Shown: positions 26,828 through 35,595 of the stretch, piece by piece | Layout of the letters: every line of letters starts with the position of its first letter | Position numbering within the stretch: the first letter of the stretch is position 1 | NCBI RefSeq assembly: GCF_021991835.1 | Contig: NZ_JAHDAU010000005.1 | Location: 62,001 to 126,000 of the forward strand | Length of the DNA: 64,000 nucleotides | Reading direction: 5' to 3' | From: Polaribacter sargassicola | Lineage (GTDB): Bacteria > Bacteroidota > Bacteroidia > Flavobacteriales > Flavobacteriaceae | Notes under the pieces: generated by a model | Database searches by the model: none | The model's input: the letters and a program-made list of their open reading frames with translations, nothing else | Told to the model about the DNA's origin: nothing | Translations under genes and position numbers: made by a program

Positions 26828-27549
26828 TTTGCAACTAAAATTAATCTATTAGAAGTTTCTATATTAAAGTCAGTTAGGTTGTAATCGCCAAAAATATTGG
26901 TAATTGTAAAACCTACTTTATCAAAATAAGTTTTCATTTTATCAATATCTAAATATTTTACTCTTTCTGTATAAGAATGTTTTTCTCCATCAGCAAAAAA
27001 CGAGATGTTTTTAAGGATAAAACCATTTGTAATTTCTCTTGTAATATAAAAAGTAATATCGTCTACAATTTTTGTTTCTTTAGCAACTAAATTTGCTTTT
27101 ACATAAGCAGCATTTAAAAAATCGAACACAAAAACACCCTCTTTTTTCAATCCATTTTTTATATTCTGTAAGATTAAAATATCTTCTTTATCTTCATCAA
27201 AATAACCAAAGCTTGTAAACAAATTAAAAACAGCATTGTATTGATTATTAAAAGGTTTACGCATGTCGTGCACTCTAAATTTTAGAGAGTCATTTTCAAA
27301 TTTTTGGGCATTTTTTATACTATTTTCAGCTAAATCTCCACCAGTAACAGTATAACCTAAAGAATTTAAAAAAACAGAATGACGGCCCTTTCCACAAGGT
27401 AAATCTAAAATATGAGTAGATTTAGGTAAATTTAAAAAAGCAGTTATATTTTTCATAAATAACTGTGCTTCTTCATCATTTCTGTCTTTGTATAAAATAT
27501 GATAATAAGGTGTGTTAAACCAATCTGTAAACCAATCTTTTTTCTTCAT
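26824..27549 (-). CDS. Class I SAM-dependent methyltransferase
   Basis: The 241-residue cytosolic enzyme has the SAM-binding motif I HILDLPCGKGRHSVFL near residue 45 and a second conserved acidic strand, VTGGDLAENSI. The motif IV region reads FNLFTSFGYF. Substrate cannot be told; the family includes methyltransferases acting on small molecules, proteins or RNA. The start ATG at 27549 is supported by 110 nt of intergenic DNA before the divergent THUMP methyltransferase gene. The downstream zip gene overlaps it by ATGA, suggesting a shared transcript. Confidence 0.85.
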   Translation of the reverse strand: MKKKDWFTDWFNTPYYHILYKDRNDEEAQLFMKNITAFLNLPKSTHILDLPCGKGRHSVFLNSLGYTVTGGDLAENSIKNAQKFENDSLKFRVHDMRKPFNNQYNAVFNLFTSFGYFDEDKEDILILQNIKNGLKKEGVFVFDFLNAAYVKANLVAKETKIVDDITFYITREITNGFILKNISFFADGEKHSYTERVKYLDIDKMKTYFDKVGFTITNIFGDYNLTDFNIETSNRLILVAK

Positions 27550-27634
27550 ATGGCAAATAAGTCTACAAAAGTAACTAAATCTTACTTCAGAAAAAATGAA
27601 TTTCGTAATTAGTATATTTCCTATTTATAAATAG

Positions 27635-27642
27635 TATTTTTG
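27635..27642 (+). promoter_or_regulatory. Candidate -7 element for the THUMP methyltransferase gene
   Basis: TATTTTTG matches TAnnTTTG and ends 17 nt before the ATG at 27660. No clear -33 TTTG lies at 19 nt. Confidence 0.4.
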
Positions 27643-27659
27643 CAGTCAATTTTATAAGT

Positions 27660-28841
27660 ATGAATAGAGATTTTAAAATGACGGCAACAACACTTTTTGG
27701 TTTAGAAGGTGTTTTAGCAGAAGAATTAAGAAAATTAGGTGCCCAAGATATAAAAGAAGGTATTAGAAGTGTTTCTTTTAGAGGAGATAAAGGCTTTATG
27801 TATAAAGCAAATATTGCCTTAAGAACTGCTGTTAGAATTTTAAAACCTATTAAAGTTTGTAAAGTTTATGATGAAGAAGATTTGTATGAGGCAATACAGA
27901 AAATTAAATGGGAAAACTATTTAGATGCAGAAGGTACTTTTGCAATTGGTGCAGTTGTAAACTCTAAGAATTTTACTTCTAATTCTCACTATATTTCGTT
28001 AAAATCTAAAGATGCTGTGGCAGATTATTTTCGCCATAAATACCATAAAAGACCTAATGTAGATTTAAAATATCCAGATGTTAAAATACATGTTCACATT
28101 CATAAAGAATGGTTAACAATTTCTTTAGATTCTTCTGGTGATTCTTTGCATAAAAGAGGTTATAGAACAGCAACCAACATCGCACCAATTAACGAGGTTT
28201 TAGCTGCAGGAATGGTTTTATTATCTGGTTACACAGGTGATGAAAATTTTATAGATCCAATGTGTGGTTCAGGTACTATTTTAATAGAAGCAGCAATGAT
28301 TGCCAATAATATTCCGGCAAATATTAACAGAAAACTTTTTGCTTTTGAGCATTGGAAGGATTATGATGAAGACTTATATTTTACAATACAAGACGCTTTA
28401 TTAAGTAAAATTAAAAGTTCGCATTTTAAAATTATGGGGTTTGATAAAGCACCATCTGCTGTACAAAAAGCTAAAGACAATATAGAAAGTGCCAATTTAG
28501 ATGAGTTTATTGGTGTACATCACGTAAACTTTTTTAACTCTACAAAAGAAGTTTTTGGTAACACTACAATTTTATTTAATCCGCCTTACGGAGAGCGTTT
28601 AAACATAGATACAGAAGAGTTTTACAAAAAAATTGGCGATACACTAAAGCATAATTATCCAGGTTCTACAGCTTGGTTAATTACATCAGACGTACAAGCT
28701 TTAAAGTGTGTAGGTTTGCGTACCTCTAAAAGAATTGCGCTTAAAAACGGAGATTTAGACTGTAAATTTGTTAAGTACGAGTTGTACGAAGGAACACGTA
28801 AGTTTAAAAACCGTAAAGAAATCACAGATTCTGAAGATTAA
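27660..28841 (+). CDS. THUMP-domain RNA methyltransferase (RlmL/YcbY N-terminal family)
   Basis: The 393-residue protein has an N-terminal THUMP RNA-binding domain (about residues 1-160) and a C-terminal SAM methyltransferase of the COG0116 type, with DPMCGSGTILIEAA near residue 200 and the catalytic NPPYGERL near residue 305, the target-amino motif of N2-guanine methylases. It resembles the RlmL half of E. coli RlmKL, which modifies 23S rRNA G2445; the exact target is inferred. There is no fused RlmK domain. It is transcribed alone, divergent from the class I methyltransferase gene. Confidence 0.9.
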   Translation: MNRDFKMTATTLFGLEGVLAEELRKLGAQDIKEGIRSVSFRGDKGFMYKANIALRTAVRILKPIKVCKVYDEEDLYEAIQKIKWENYLDAEGTFAIGAVVNSKNFTSNSHYISLKSKDAVADYFRHKYHKRPNVDLKYPDVKIHVHIHKEWLTISLDSSGDSLHKRGYRTATNIAPINEVLAAGMVLLSGYTGDENFIDPMCGSGTILIEAAMIANNIPANINRKLFAFEHWKDYDEDLYFTIQDALLSKIKSSHFKIMGFDKAPSAVQKAKDNIESANLDEFIGVHHVNFFNSTKEVFGNTTILFNPPYGERLNIDTEEFYKKIGDTLKHNYPGSTAWLITSDVQALKCVGLRTSKRIALKNGDLDCKFVKYELYEGTRKFKNRKEITDSED

Positions 28842-28850
28842 TTTTTTTTA

Positions 28851-28936
28851 GAAGCTATTTCCTGCTTTCCGTTATATCTTTTTGTGAAAAACAAAAAGGA
28901 TGTCACTACAATCAGGGCTAAACTTGTTTGCAAGTT
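28851..28936. repeat. Putative dispersed intergenic repeat, copy A
   Basis: The region includes a hairpin (ATCTTTTTGT / ACAAAAAGGAT with one bulge), the tract AAAAAGGATGTCACTACAAT, a CAGGGCTAA block and a second perfect hairpin AACTTG-TTTG-CAAGTT. The GGATG-to-CTAA part recurs, inverted and diverged, at 50061-50100. From memory similar tracts recur between genes in Flavobacteriaceae genomes; I cannot verify that here. Confidence 0.5.
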
Positions 28937-29020
28937 AAAGTCTGTTTTTAAAGTTATTTTAAAATTTAAGGTAAAATTTTGTAAAATTGACTAAATTGCA
29001 CGGTTAAAAATTAGAATATT

Positions 29021-29491
29021 ATGACTAATTGTGAATTGTTAAAAAAGTTTTACACAGCATTTTCTAATGGAAATTCTTTAGAAATGGTAGAATGTTATCA
29101 TGAAGATATAGTATTTAAAGATCCCGTTTTTGGAGAATTAAAAGGAGAAAAAGCCATTAATATGTGGAAAATGTTGTTGTCTAATAGAAATGAAACAACA
29201 GAAATATTTTTTAAAAGTGTAAAAGCAAATCAAGAAGAAGGATCAGCTATTTGGATAGCCAAATATCTTTATGGAGAAAACAAACGCAAAGTAACTAATA
29301 TTGTTGATGCTAGTTTTAAATTTAAAGATGGTAAAATTATAGAACACATAGATTCTTTTAGTGTTTGGACATGGTCTAGACAAGCTCTTGGTTTTACAGG
29401 TTTTTTATTAGGTTGGTCAGATTTTATGAAAAATAAAATTCAAAAAACAACAAATAAAAAATTAGAAGATTTTATGAGTAAAAGCAACTAA
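29021..29491 (+). CDS. NTF2-like / SnoaL-like family protein
   Basis: The 156-residue protein has the cone-shaped NTF2-like fold signature: LKKFYTAFSNGNSLEMVECYHEDIVFKDP opens it in two stretches, then GEKAINMWKMLL and a C-terminal strand KIIEHIDSFSVWTWSRQALG. Such proteins bind or isomerise small ligands, often in stress response; no active-site conclusion is possible. It stands alone with 179 nt before and 215 nt after it, so it is probably monocistronic. Confidence 0.85.
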   Translation: MTNCELLKKFYTAFSNGNSLEMVECYHEDIVFKDPVFGELKGEKAINMWKMLLSNRNETTEIFFKSVKANQEEGSAIWIAKYLYGENKRKVTNIVDASFKFKDGKIIEHIDSFSVWTWSRQALGFTGFLLGWSDFMKNKIQKTTNKKLEDFMSKSN

Positions 29492-29706
29492 TCTAAAATA
29501 GTAGACTTTTTATATTTTAAACTTCATTCTTAATAGCATTTTATATTTTAAATGTTAACATAAAAATATAATAATGTACCTTTTTTTATCACTTTAATAA
29601 CTGTGTTGTTATTTAATTTTATTATCGTAAATTTATGGCTTTTTGAAAAAGAAATTCATAAATTAAGAAAGCGTTATTAATTAAATTATTTTAGTAAAAC
29701 ATCATT

Positions 29707-31020
29707 ATGTCTAAAAACAAGTCTTATAAAAGTGCATTTATATTTTTAACTACATTATTTTTTCTTTGGGGATTTATAACCGTTTTAGTAGATAGTTTAG
29801 TACCAAGATTAAAAGATGTTTTTGAAATGTCTTACGCAAAAACAGTTTTGGTTCAGTTTGCTTTTTTTGTGGCATTTTTTGTTTTTTCTTTACCATCTGG
29901 TTTTATTTTGTCTAAAATAGGTTACAAAAAAGGAATTGTTTTAGGCTTATTAACCATGGCTTTAGGTTGTTTGTTATTTTATCCAGCGGCAGCTTTTAGA
30001 TCGTTTCCAGTGTTTTTAATTGGTTATTTTACACTTGCTGGTGGAATTACTGTTTTACAAGTAGCAGCAAACCCTTATGTAGCATTATTAGGTAGTGAAG
30101 AAGGAGCAAGTAGTCGTTTAAATTTATCGCAAGCATTTAATGCTTTAGGTACTACTATTGCGCCTGTTGTGGGTGCGTTATTTTTGCTAAGTGACTCTGT
30201 AAAAACATCAGAAGAAATTGCTTTATTAAGTGAAATAGAAAGAAAAGATTATTACATATCAGAAGCATCTACAGTACAAATACCTTTTTTATTTATCGCA
30301 ATTTCTATAGCTGTTTTAGCCTTCATCTTTGCTTTTATAAAATTACCATCTGTAATGCAAGAAAGCCCAAGAGGAGGATATTTAACATTACTAAAAAACA
30401 AATTAATGTTAATGGGTGCATTGGGTATTTTTGTTTATGTAGGTGCAGAAGTTACTATAGGTAGCTTTTTGGTAAATTATTTTTCTGATATGAAATTGGC
30501 TCCAATTATTTTAGAAAGTACAACAATGATGAATATTGCTAATACAATTGCAAGTACATTTAATAAAACTTTTTCTGGTTCAGACCCAAAATCTTTATTA
30601 GGTATTTTTGTTATTTTTTATTGGGGTGGTGCAATGATAGGTCGTTTTATTGGTGCTTATTTAACAAAAGTTTTAGCACCAGCTAAAGTGTTAAGTATTT
30701 TTGCTTTTTTGGCTATTTCTATGATTCTAATATCAATTAATACAACAGGTTTAATTTCTATGTGGTCTATTTTGTCTGTTGGTTTGTTTAACTCTATTAT
30801 GTTTCCTACAATTTTTTCACTAAGCTTAGAAGGTTTAGGAGATTTAAAGGCACAAGCTTCTGGTTTGTTATGTATGGCAATTGTTGGTGGAGCTGTTATT
30901 CCATTTATTTTTGGAGGTTTAATAGATAGTTTTGGATTTAAAATAGCATTTATTTTGGCTATTTTATGTTATGGATATATTTTGTTTTTTGGAAGATTTA
31001 AAACAAAAAGTAACATTTAG
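29707..31020 (+). CDS. FHS-type sugar MFS transporter (FucP-like)
   Basis: The 437-residue protein has twelve predicted membrane helices and the fucose permease family features FFLWGFITVLVDSLVPRLKD near residue 20, FVFSLPSGFILSKIGYKKG, and LQVAANPYVALLG near residue 120. It should import a hexose or deoxyhexose by proton symport across the inner membrane. The QVAANPYV motif is shared by fucose and glucose/galactose members, so the sugar cannot be fixed. No sugar-degrading gene is adjacent. It converges on the Gdx/SugE gene with a 1-nt gap. Confidence 0.92.
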   Translation: MSKNKSYKSAFIFLTTLFFLWGFITVLVDSLVPRLKDVFEMSYAKTVLVQFAFFVAFFVFSLPSGFILSKIGYKKGIVLGLLTMALGCLLFYPAAAFRSFPVFLIGYFTLAGGITVLQVAANPYVALLGSEEGASSRLNLSQAFNALGTTIAPVVGALFLLSDSVKTSEEIALLSEIERKDYYISEASTVQIPFLFIAISIAVLAFIFAFIKLPSVMQESPRGGYLTLLKNKLMLMGALGIFVYVGAEVTIGSFLVNYFSDMKLAPIILESTTMMNIANTIASTFNKTFSGSDPKSLLGIFVIFYWGGAMIGRFIGAYLTKVLAPAKVLSIFAFLAISMILISINTTGLISMWSILSVGLFNSIMFPTIFSLSLEGLGDLKAQASGLLCMAIVGGAVIPFIFGGLIDSFGFKIAFILAILCYGYILFFGRFKTKSNI

Positions 31021-31021
31021 T

Positions 31022-31351
31022 TTATTGGTGAGAAACAATTTTTAAGCCAATTATTGATGCAATTAAAGTTGTTAAAAAAAACAATCGCCATAAAGTTGCA
31101 GGTTCTTTAAAAACAAATATTCCAACCAAAACAGTTCCTACAGCTCCAATACCTGTCCAAACTGCGTAAGCAGTTCCAATAGGTAATTCTTGTGTTACTT
31201 TTACTAAAAGTATCATACTAATACTTAAACAAATTAAGAAACCTACGTACCAATAAGTTGCAGTTATTCCTGTAGCATCTTTTGCTTTACCTAAACATGC
31301 AGCAAATGCAACTTCAAAAAGACCAGCTATTATTAAAAGAATCCAATTCAT
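31022..31351 (-). CDS. sugE: Small multidrug resistance transporter, SugE/Gdx type
   Basis: The 109-residue protein has four membrane helices. The essential glutamate lies in AGLFEVAFA (residue 13), and LPIGTAYAVWTGIGAVGT near residue 60 is the signature of the SugE/Gdx guanidinium exporter branch rather than of EmrE. The family acts as an antiparallel dimer in the inner membrane. No second SMR gene adjoins and I see no guanidine riboswitch in the short 5' region, which the yidC terminator follows. Confidence 0.9.
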   Translation of the reverse strand: MNWILLIIAGLFEVAFAACLGKAKDATGITATYWYVGFLICLSISMILLVKVTQELPIGTAYAVWTGIGAVGTVLVGIFVFKEPATLWRLFFLTTLIASIIGLKIVSHQ

Positions 31352-31388
31352 TTTTTTAATTGTAATTTAAAGATTTTAGATTTCATAA

Positions 31389-31421
31389 AAAAACCGAAAC
31401 TATAATTAAGTTTCGGTTTTA
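31389..31421 (-). terminator. Terminator downstream of yidC
   Basis: The 12-bp arms AAAACCGAAACT and AGTTTCGGTTTT are perfectly complementary, separated by 7 nt, with T-runs on both strands. The position 20 nt beyond the yidC stop makes yidC the main client. Confidence 0.85.
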
Positions 31422-31442
31422 TATTTATTTATAAAGCGTTAT

Positions 31443-33332
31443 TTATTTTTTCTTTTTTTGTTTTTGCTGAATAGCTTGTTGTTCTTGAGCTTGTTTCATT
31501 GCATCGTCTATACGCTGTCTAAACTTGCTCTTTTTCTTTTCTGGTTTCTTTTTGTTTTCTTCTATTTTTGCATGAATTTTTTCTTCATCAATAACAAAAT
31601 TCTTAATAACCAACATAATTGCAATAGTAAGTAAGTTAGATATAAAGTAGTATAAACTTAAAGAACTTGCGTAGTTGTTAAAGAAAAATAACATCATAAT
31701 AGGAGAGAAGTATATCATATACTTCATCATTTTGCTCATATCAGGCATACCTTCTTGTGTAGGTGCTTGCATATTTGCTTGTTGACTTTGATTCATTTTC
31801 ATGTAAAAGAAAATTGCAACAGAAGCTAAAATAGGAAATAAACTTACATGATCTCCGTAAAAAGGAATGCTAAAAGGAAGTTTAAAAACCGTATCATAAG
31901 AAGATAAATCATTTGCCCATAAAAAGCTTTCTTGTCTTAAAGATAAATTTGTTGGAAAAAACTTAAATAAGGCAAAGAAAACAGGCATTTGTAATAAAGC
32001 TGGTATACAACCAGATAACATGCTGACACCGGCTTTACGTTGTATTGCCATTGTTTCTTGCTGACGTTTCATTGCATTTTCTTTACCAGGGTATTTTTCA
32101 TTTAATGCATTTAATTCTGGTCTAATTACCTTCATTTTTGCACTAGATAGATAAGATTTATACACCAGAGGAGACATTAATATTCTAACAACTATTGTCA
32201 TTAAAATGATAATTAATCCATAGTTAGATAAAAATCCTTTTAATAAATTAAATACAGGATAAAAAACAGTTCTGTTTAAGAAACCAAAAATTCCCCAACC
32301 TAAATCTGCAGTTTGGTCTAAATCTGTATCTTCATAAGTTTTTAATAAGTTATAATCACTTGGTCCGTAAAACCATTTCATATTATAATTCAATTCTCCG
32401 GCAGTTAAAGCTAAAGGAGTTTGCAATTCGTAGCGTTTAGTAAAAACAGTATCAATTTCTTCGTTTTTTACTAAGTCTGTAGAAGTTATAGTTGCATTAT
32501 TAAAAGGGGTATCAGACAACAAATTAGATGTAAAAAAGTGCTGTTTATATGCTACCCAGTTTAAATCATTTAAAACTTCACTTTTATTAGGACTTAAATC
32601 ATCTACGTCATCTTCTGATTTGTAGTAAAGTTTAGAATACATAGTGTTTTCTGTTTTTAAACTTTTTTCATGTCTGTATCCATTTAAAGACCAATTTAAA
32701 TTAATTGGAGTAGAAGAGTTGATAACATTACTTAAACCTTGAGAACGAACAGCAAAATCAACCATATAATCATTTGGTTTTATTTCGTATCTATATTCTA
32801 AGAATTGAGTTTCAGAAACTTTTAACTTCATAGAAACAATTGTATTGTTTCCGTTTTTTGTTATTGATGGAGTAAAAAATAAATCTTTAGTGTTTAAAGT
32901 TCTATTGTCTGTAGTACCAAAATTAATATTAAAAGAAGCATTTTTGTCCTTTATCATATATAATGGTAAAGAATCGTATGTTTTATAATTTTTAATTTGA
33001 GCTTCAGTAATTTGTCCTCCTTTATTGTTAATAGTTAATTTAACAACTTCATTTTCTAAAACCGAAGTCCCTTCAGAACCATTAATTGCACTAAGAGCAA
33101 AAGCGCCTAATTTAGTTTTAGCTGCAATTTGTTTTAAAGAATCATTCTCAAAAGTGTTATTTTCTGTTAAAACGTTTTTATTAGTAGTAGAATCATTATT
33201 AACTACTTGTTCTGTATTAGTAGAAGTGTTAGTAGTTTCATCTGGTTTTTGAGTATTAATCCAGTATAATAAAATACCTCCTAATAAAACCATTCCTATA
33301 AAAGAATTGACATCGAATTTTTTTTGTTCCAT
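31443..33332 (-). CDS. yidC: Membrane protein insertase YidC
   Basis: The 629-residue insertase integrates and folds inner membrane proteins with or without SecYEG. It has an N-terminal membrane anchor (residues 10-25), a long periplasmic domain of the Gram-negative type (about 80-350), then five helices with the conserved core (IRPELNALNEKYP, GCIPALLQMPVFFALF). The positively charged tail (KKSKFRQRIDD, then glutamine/lysine-rich) can contact ribosomes. It follows pyrG on the same strand with 143 nt between, an arrangement common in Flavobacteriia. Confidence 0.96.
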   Translation of the reverse strand: MEQKKFDVNSFIGMVLLGGILLYWINTQKPDETTNTSTNTEQVVNNDSTTNKNVLTENNTFENDSLKQIAAKTKLGAFALSAINGSEGTSVLENEVVKLTINNKGGQITEAQIKNYKTYDSLPLYMIKDKNASFNINFGTTDNRTLNTKDLFFTPSITKNGNNTIVSMKLKVSETQFLEYRYEIKPNDYMVDFAVRSQGLSNVINSSTPINLNWSLNGYRHEKSLKTENTMYSKLYYKSEDDVDDLSPNKSEVLNDLNWVAYKQHFFTSNLLSDTPFNNATITSTDLVKNEEIDTVFTKRYELQTPLALTAGELNYNMKWFYGPSDYNLLKTYEDTDLDQTADLGWGIFGFLNRTVFYPVFNLLKGFLSNYGLIIILMTIVVRILMSPLVYKSYLSSAKMKVIRPELNALNEKYPGKENAMKRQQETMAIQRKAGVSMLSGCIPALLQMPVFFALFKFFPTNLSLRQESFLWANDLSSYDTVFKLPFSIPFYGDHVSLFPILASVAIFFYMKMNQSQQANMQAPTQEGMPDMSKMMKYMIYFSPIMMLFFFNNYASSLSLYYFISNLLTIAIMLVIKNFVIDEEKIHAKIEENKKKPEKKKSKFRQRIDDAMKQAQEQQAIQQKQKKKK

Positions 33333-33475
33333 ATGTTATTTAAAATGTCATTTTGTCACTAGAGCAAATAATATATTTGATAAAAATGCGACAAATGTTG
33401 TGAAAAAGCAGTTTTTTATCTTTTATGCTGCCTAATAATTTATATGCGTTATATAGTTCAATAAATGTTCCGTAA

Positions 33476-35173
<1,698 letters not shown>

Positions 35174-35214
35174 TTATAGCTTTAAAAAATATTTTAATTT
35201 TTTTTCAAATACTA

Positions 35215-35245
35215 TTTGTCATAAATAAAAACAGTTGTATATTTG
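35215..35245 (+). promoter_or_regulatory. rpmH promoter
   Basis: TTTG at 35215-35218 and TATATTTG at 35238-35245 are separated by 19 nt, matching the Bacteroidota consensus and mirroring the divergent pyrG promoter. The leader to the rpmH start would be about 65 nt. Confidence 0.75.
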
Positions 35246-35316
35246 CACACGCTTTTAATAAGGTGTAAATTGTTGAGCAATAAAAAAATAATACAAGACT
35301 TTTAAAAAAATATATA

Positions 35317-35478
35317 ATGCCAAAAAGAACTTACCAACCGTCAAAGAGAAAGAGAAGAAACAAACATGGTTTCATGGAGAGAATGGCTTCTGCTAATGGT
35401 AGAAAAGTTTTAGCTCGTAGAAGAGCAAAGGGAAGAAAGAAGATTTCTGTTTCATCTGAAACTAGACATAAAAAATAA
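35317..35478 (+). CDS. rpmH: 50S ribosomal protein L34
   Basis: This 53-codon gene is easily missed because of its length. The product starts [20 protein letters not shown] and is extremely basic, with the L34 motif [20 protein letters not shown]; it binds 23S rRNA in the large subunit. A consensus promoter lies upstream and a strong hairpin terminator downstream, so it is transcribed as a single gene. No rnpA or dnaA neighbour is present, so this is not the classic oriC-type rpmH cluster. Confidence 0.97.
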   Translation: MPKRTYQPSKRKRRNKHGFMERMASANGRKVLARRRAKGRKKISVSSETRHKK

Positions 35479-35510
35479 ATGATTAACATTTGTTAATATA
35501 TTGTTAGTAT

Positions 35511-35545
35511 AAGGTGTTGCTTTTTGTTAGTAACACCTTTTTTTA
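35511..35545 (+). terminator. Terminator after rpmH
   Basis: The arms AAGGTGTT and AACACCTT enclose a 13-nt loop and are followed by a T-run, 32 nt past the rpmH stop. Confidence 0.85.
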
Positions 35546-35595
35546 TACCCAAAAGCTAACTATTTTTGTAAAACTAAATAACACAATAACTTACA

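Noticed and set aside
28851-28936. Double-hairpin region considered as a riboswitch for the NTF2-like gene.
   Set aside because: It matches no riboswitch I know, and a related tract lies inverted in a different context at 50061-50100, which favours a dispersed repeat.
29603-29680. A 25-codon GTG-initiated frame with one hydrophobic stretch and a basic tail, between the NTF2-like gene and the sugar permease gene.
   Set aside because: No ATG, no promoter or homologue to support it, and such short frames are common in AT-rich DNA.
33333-33475. The yidC-pyrG gap considered as a site for a small RNA or extra gene.
   Set aside because: No open frame with start, no hairpin or promoter stood out.
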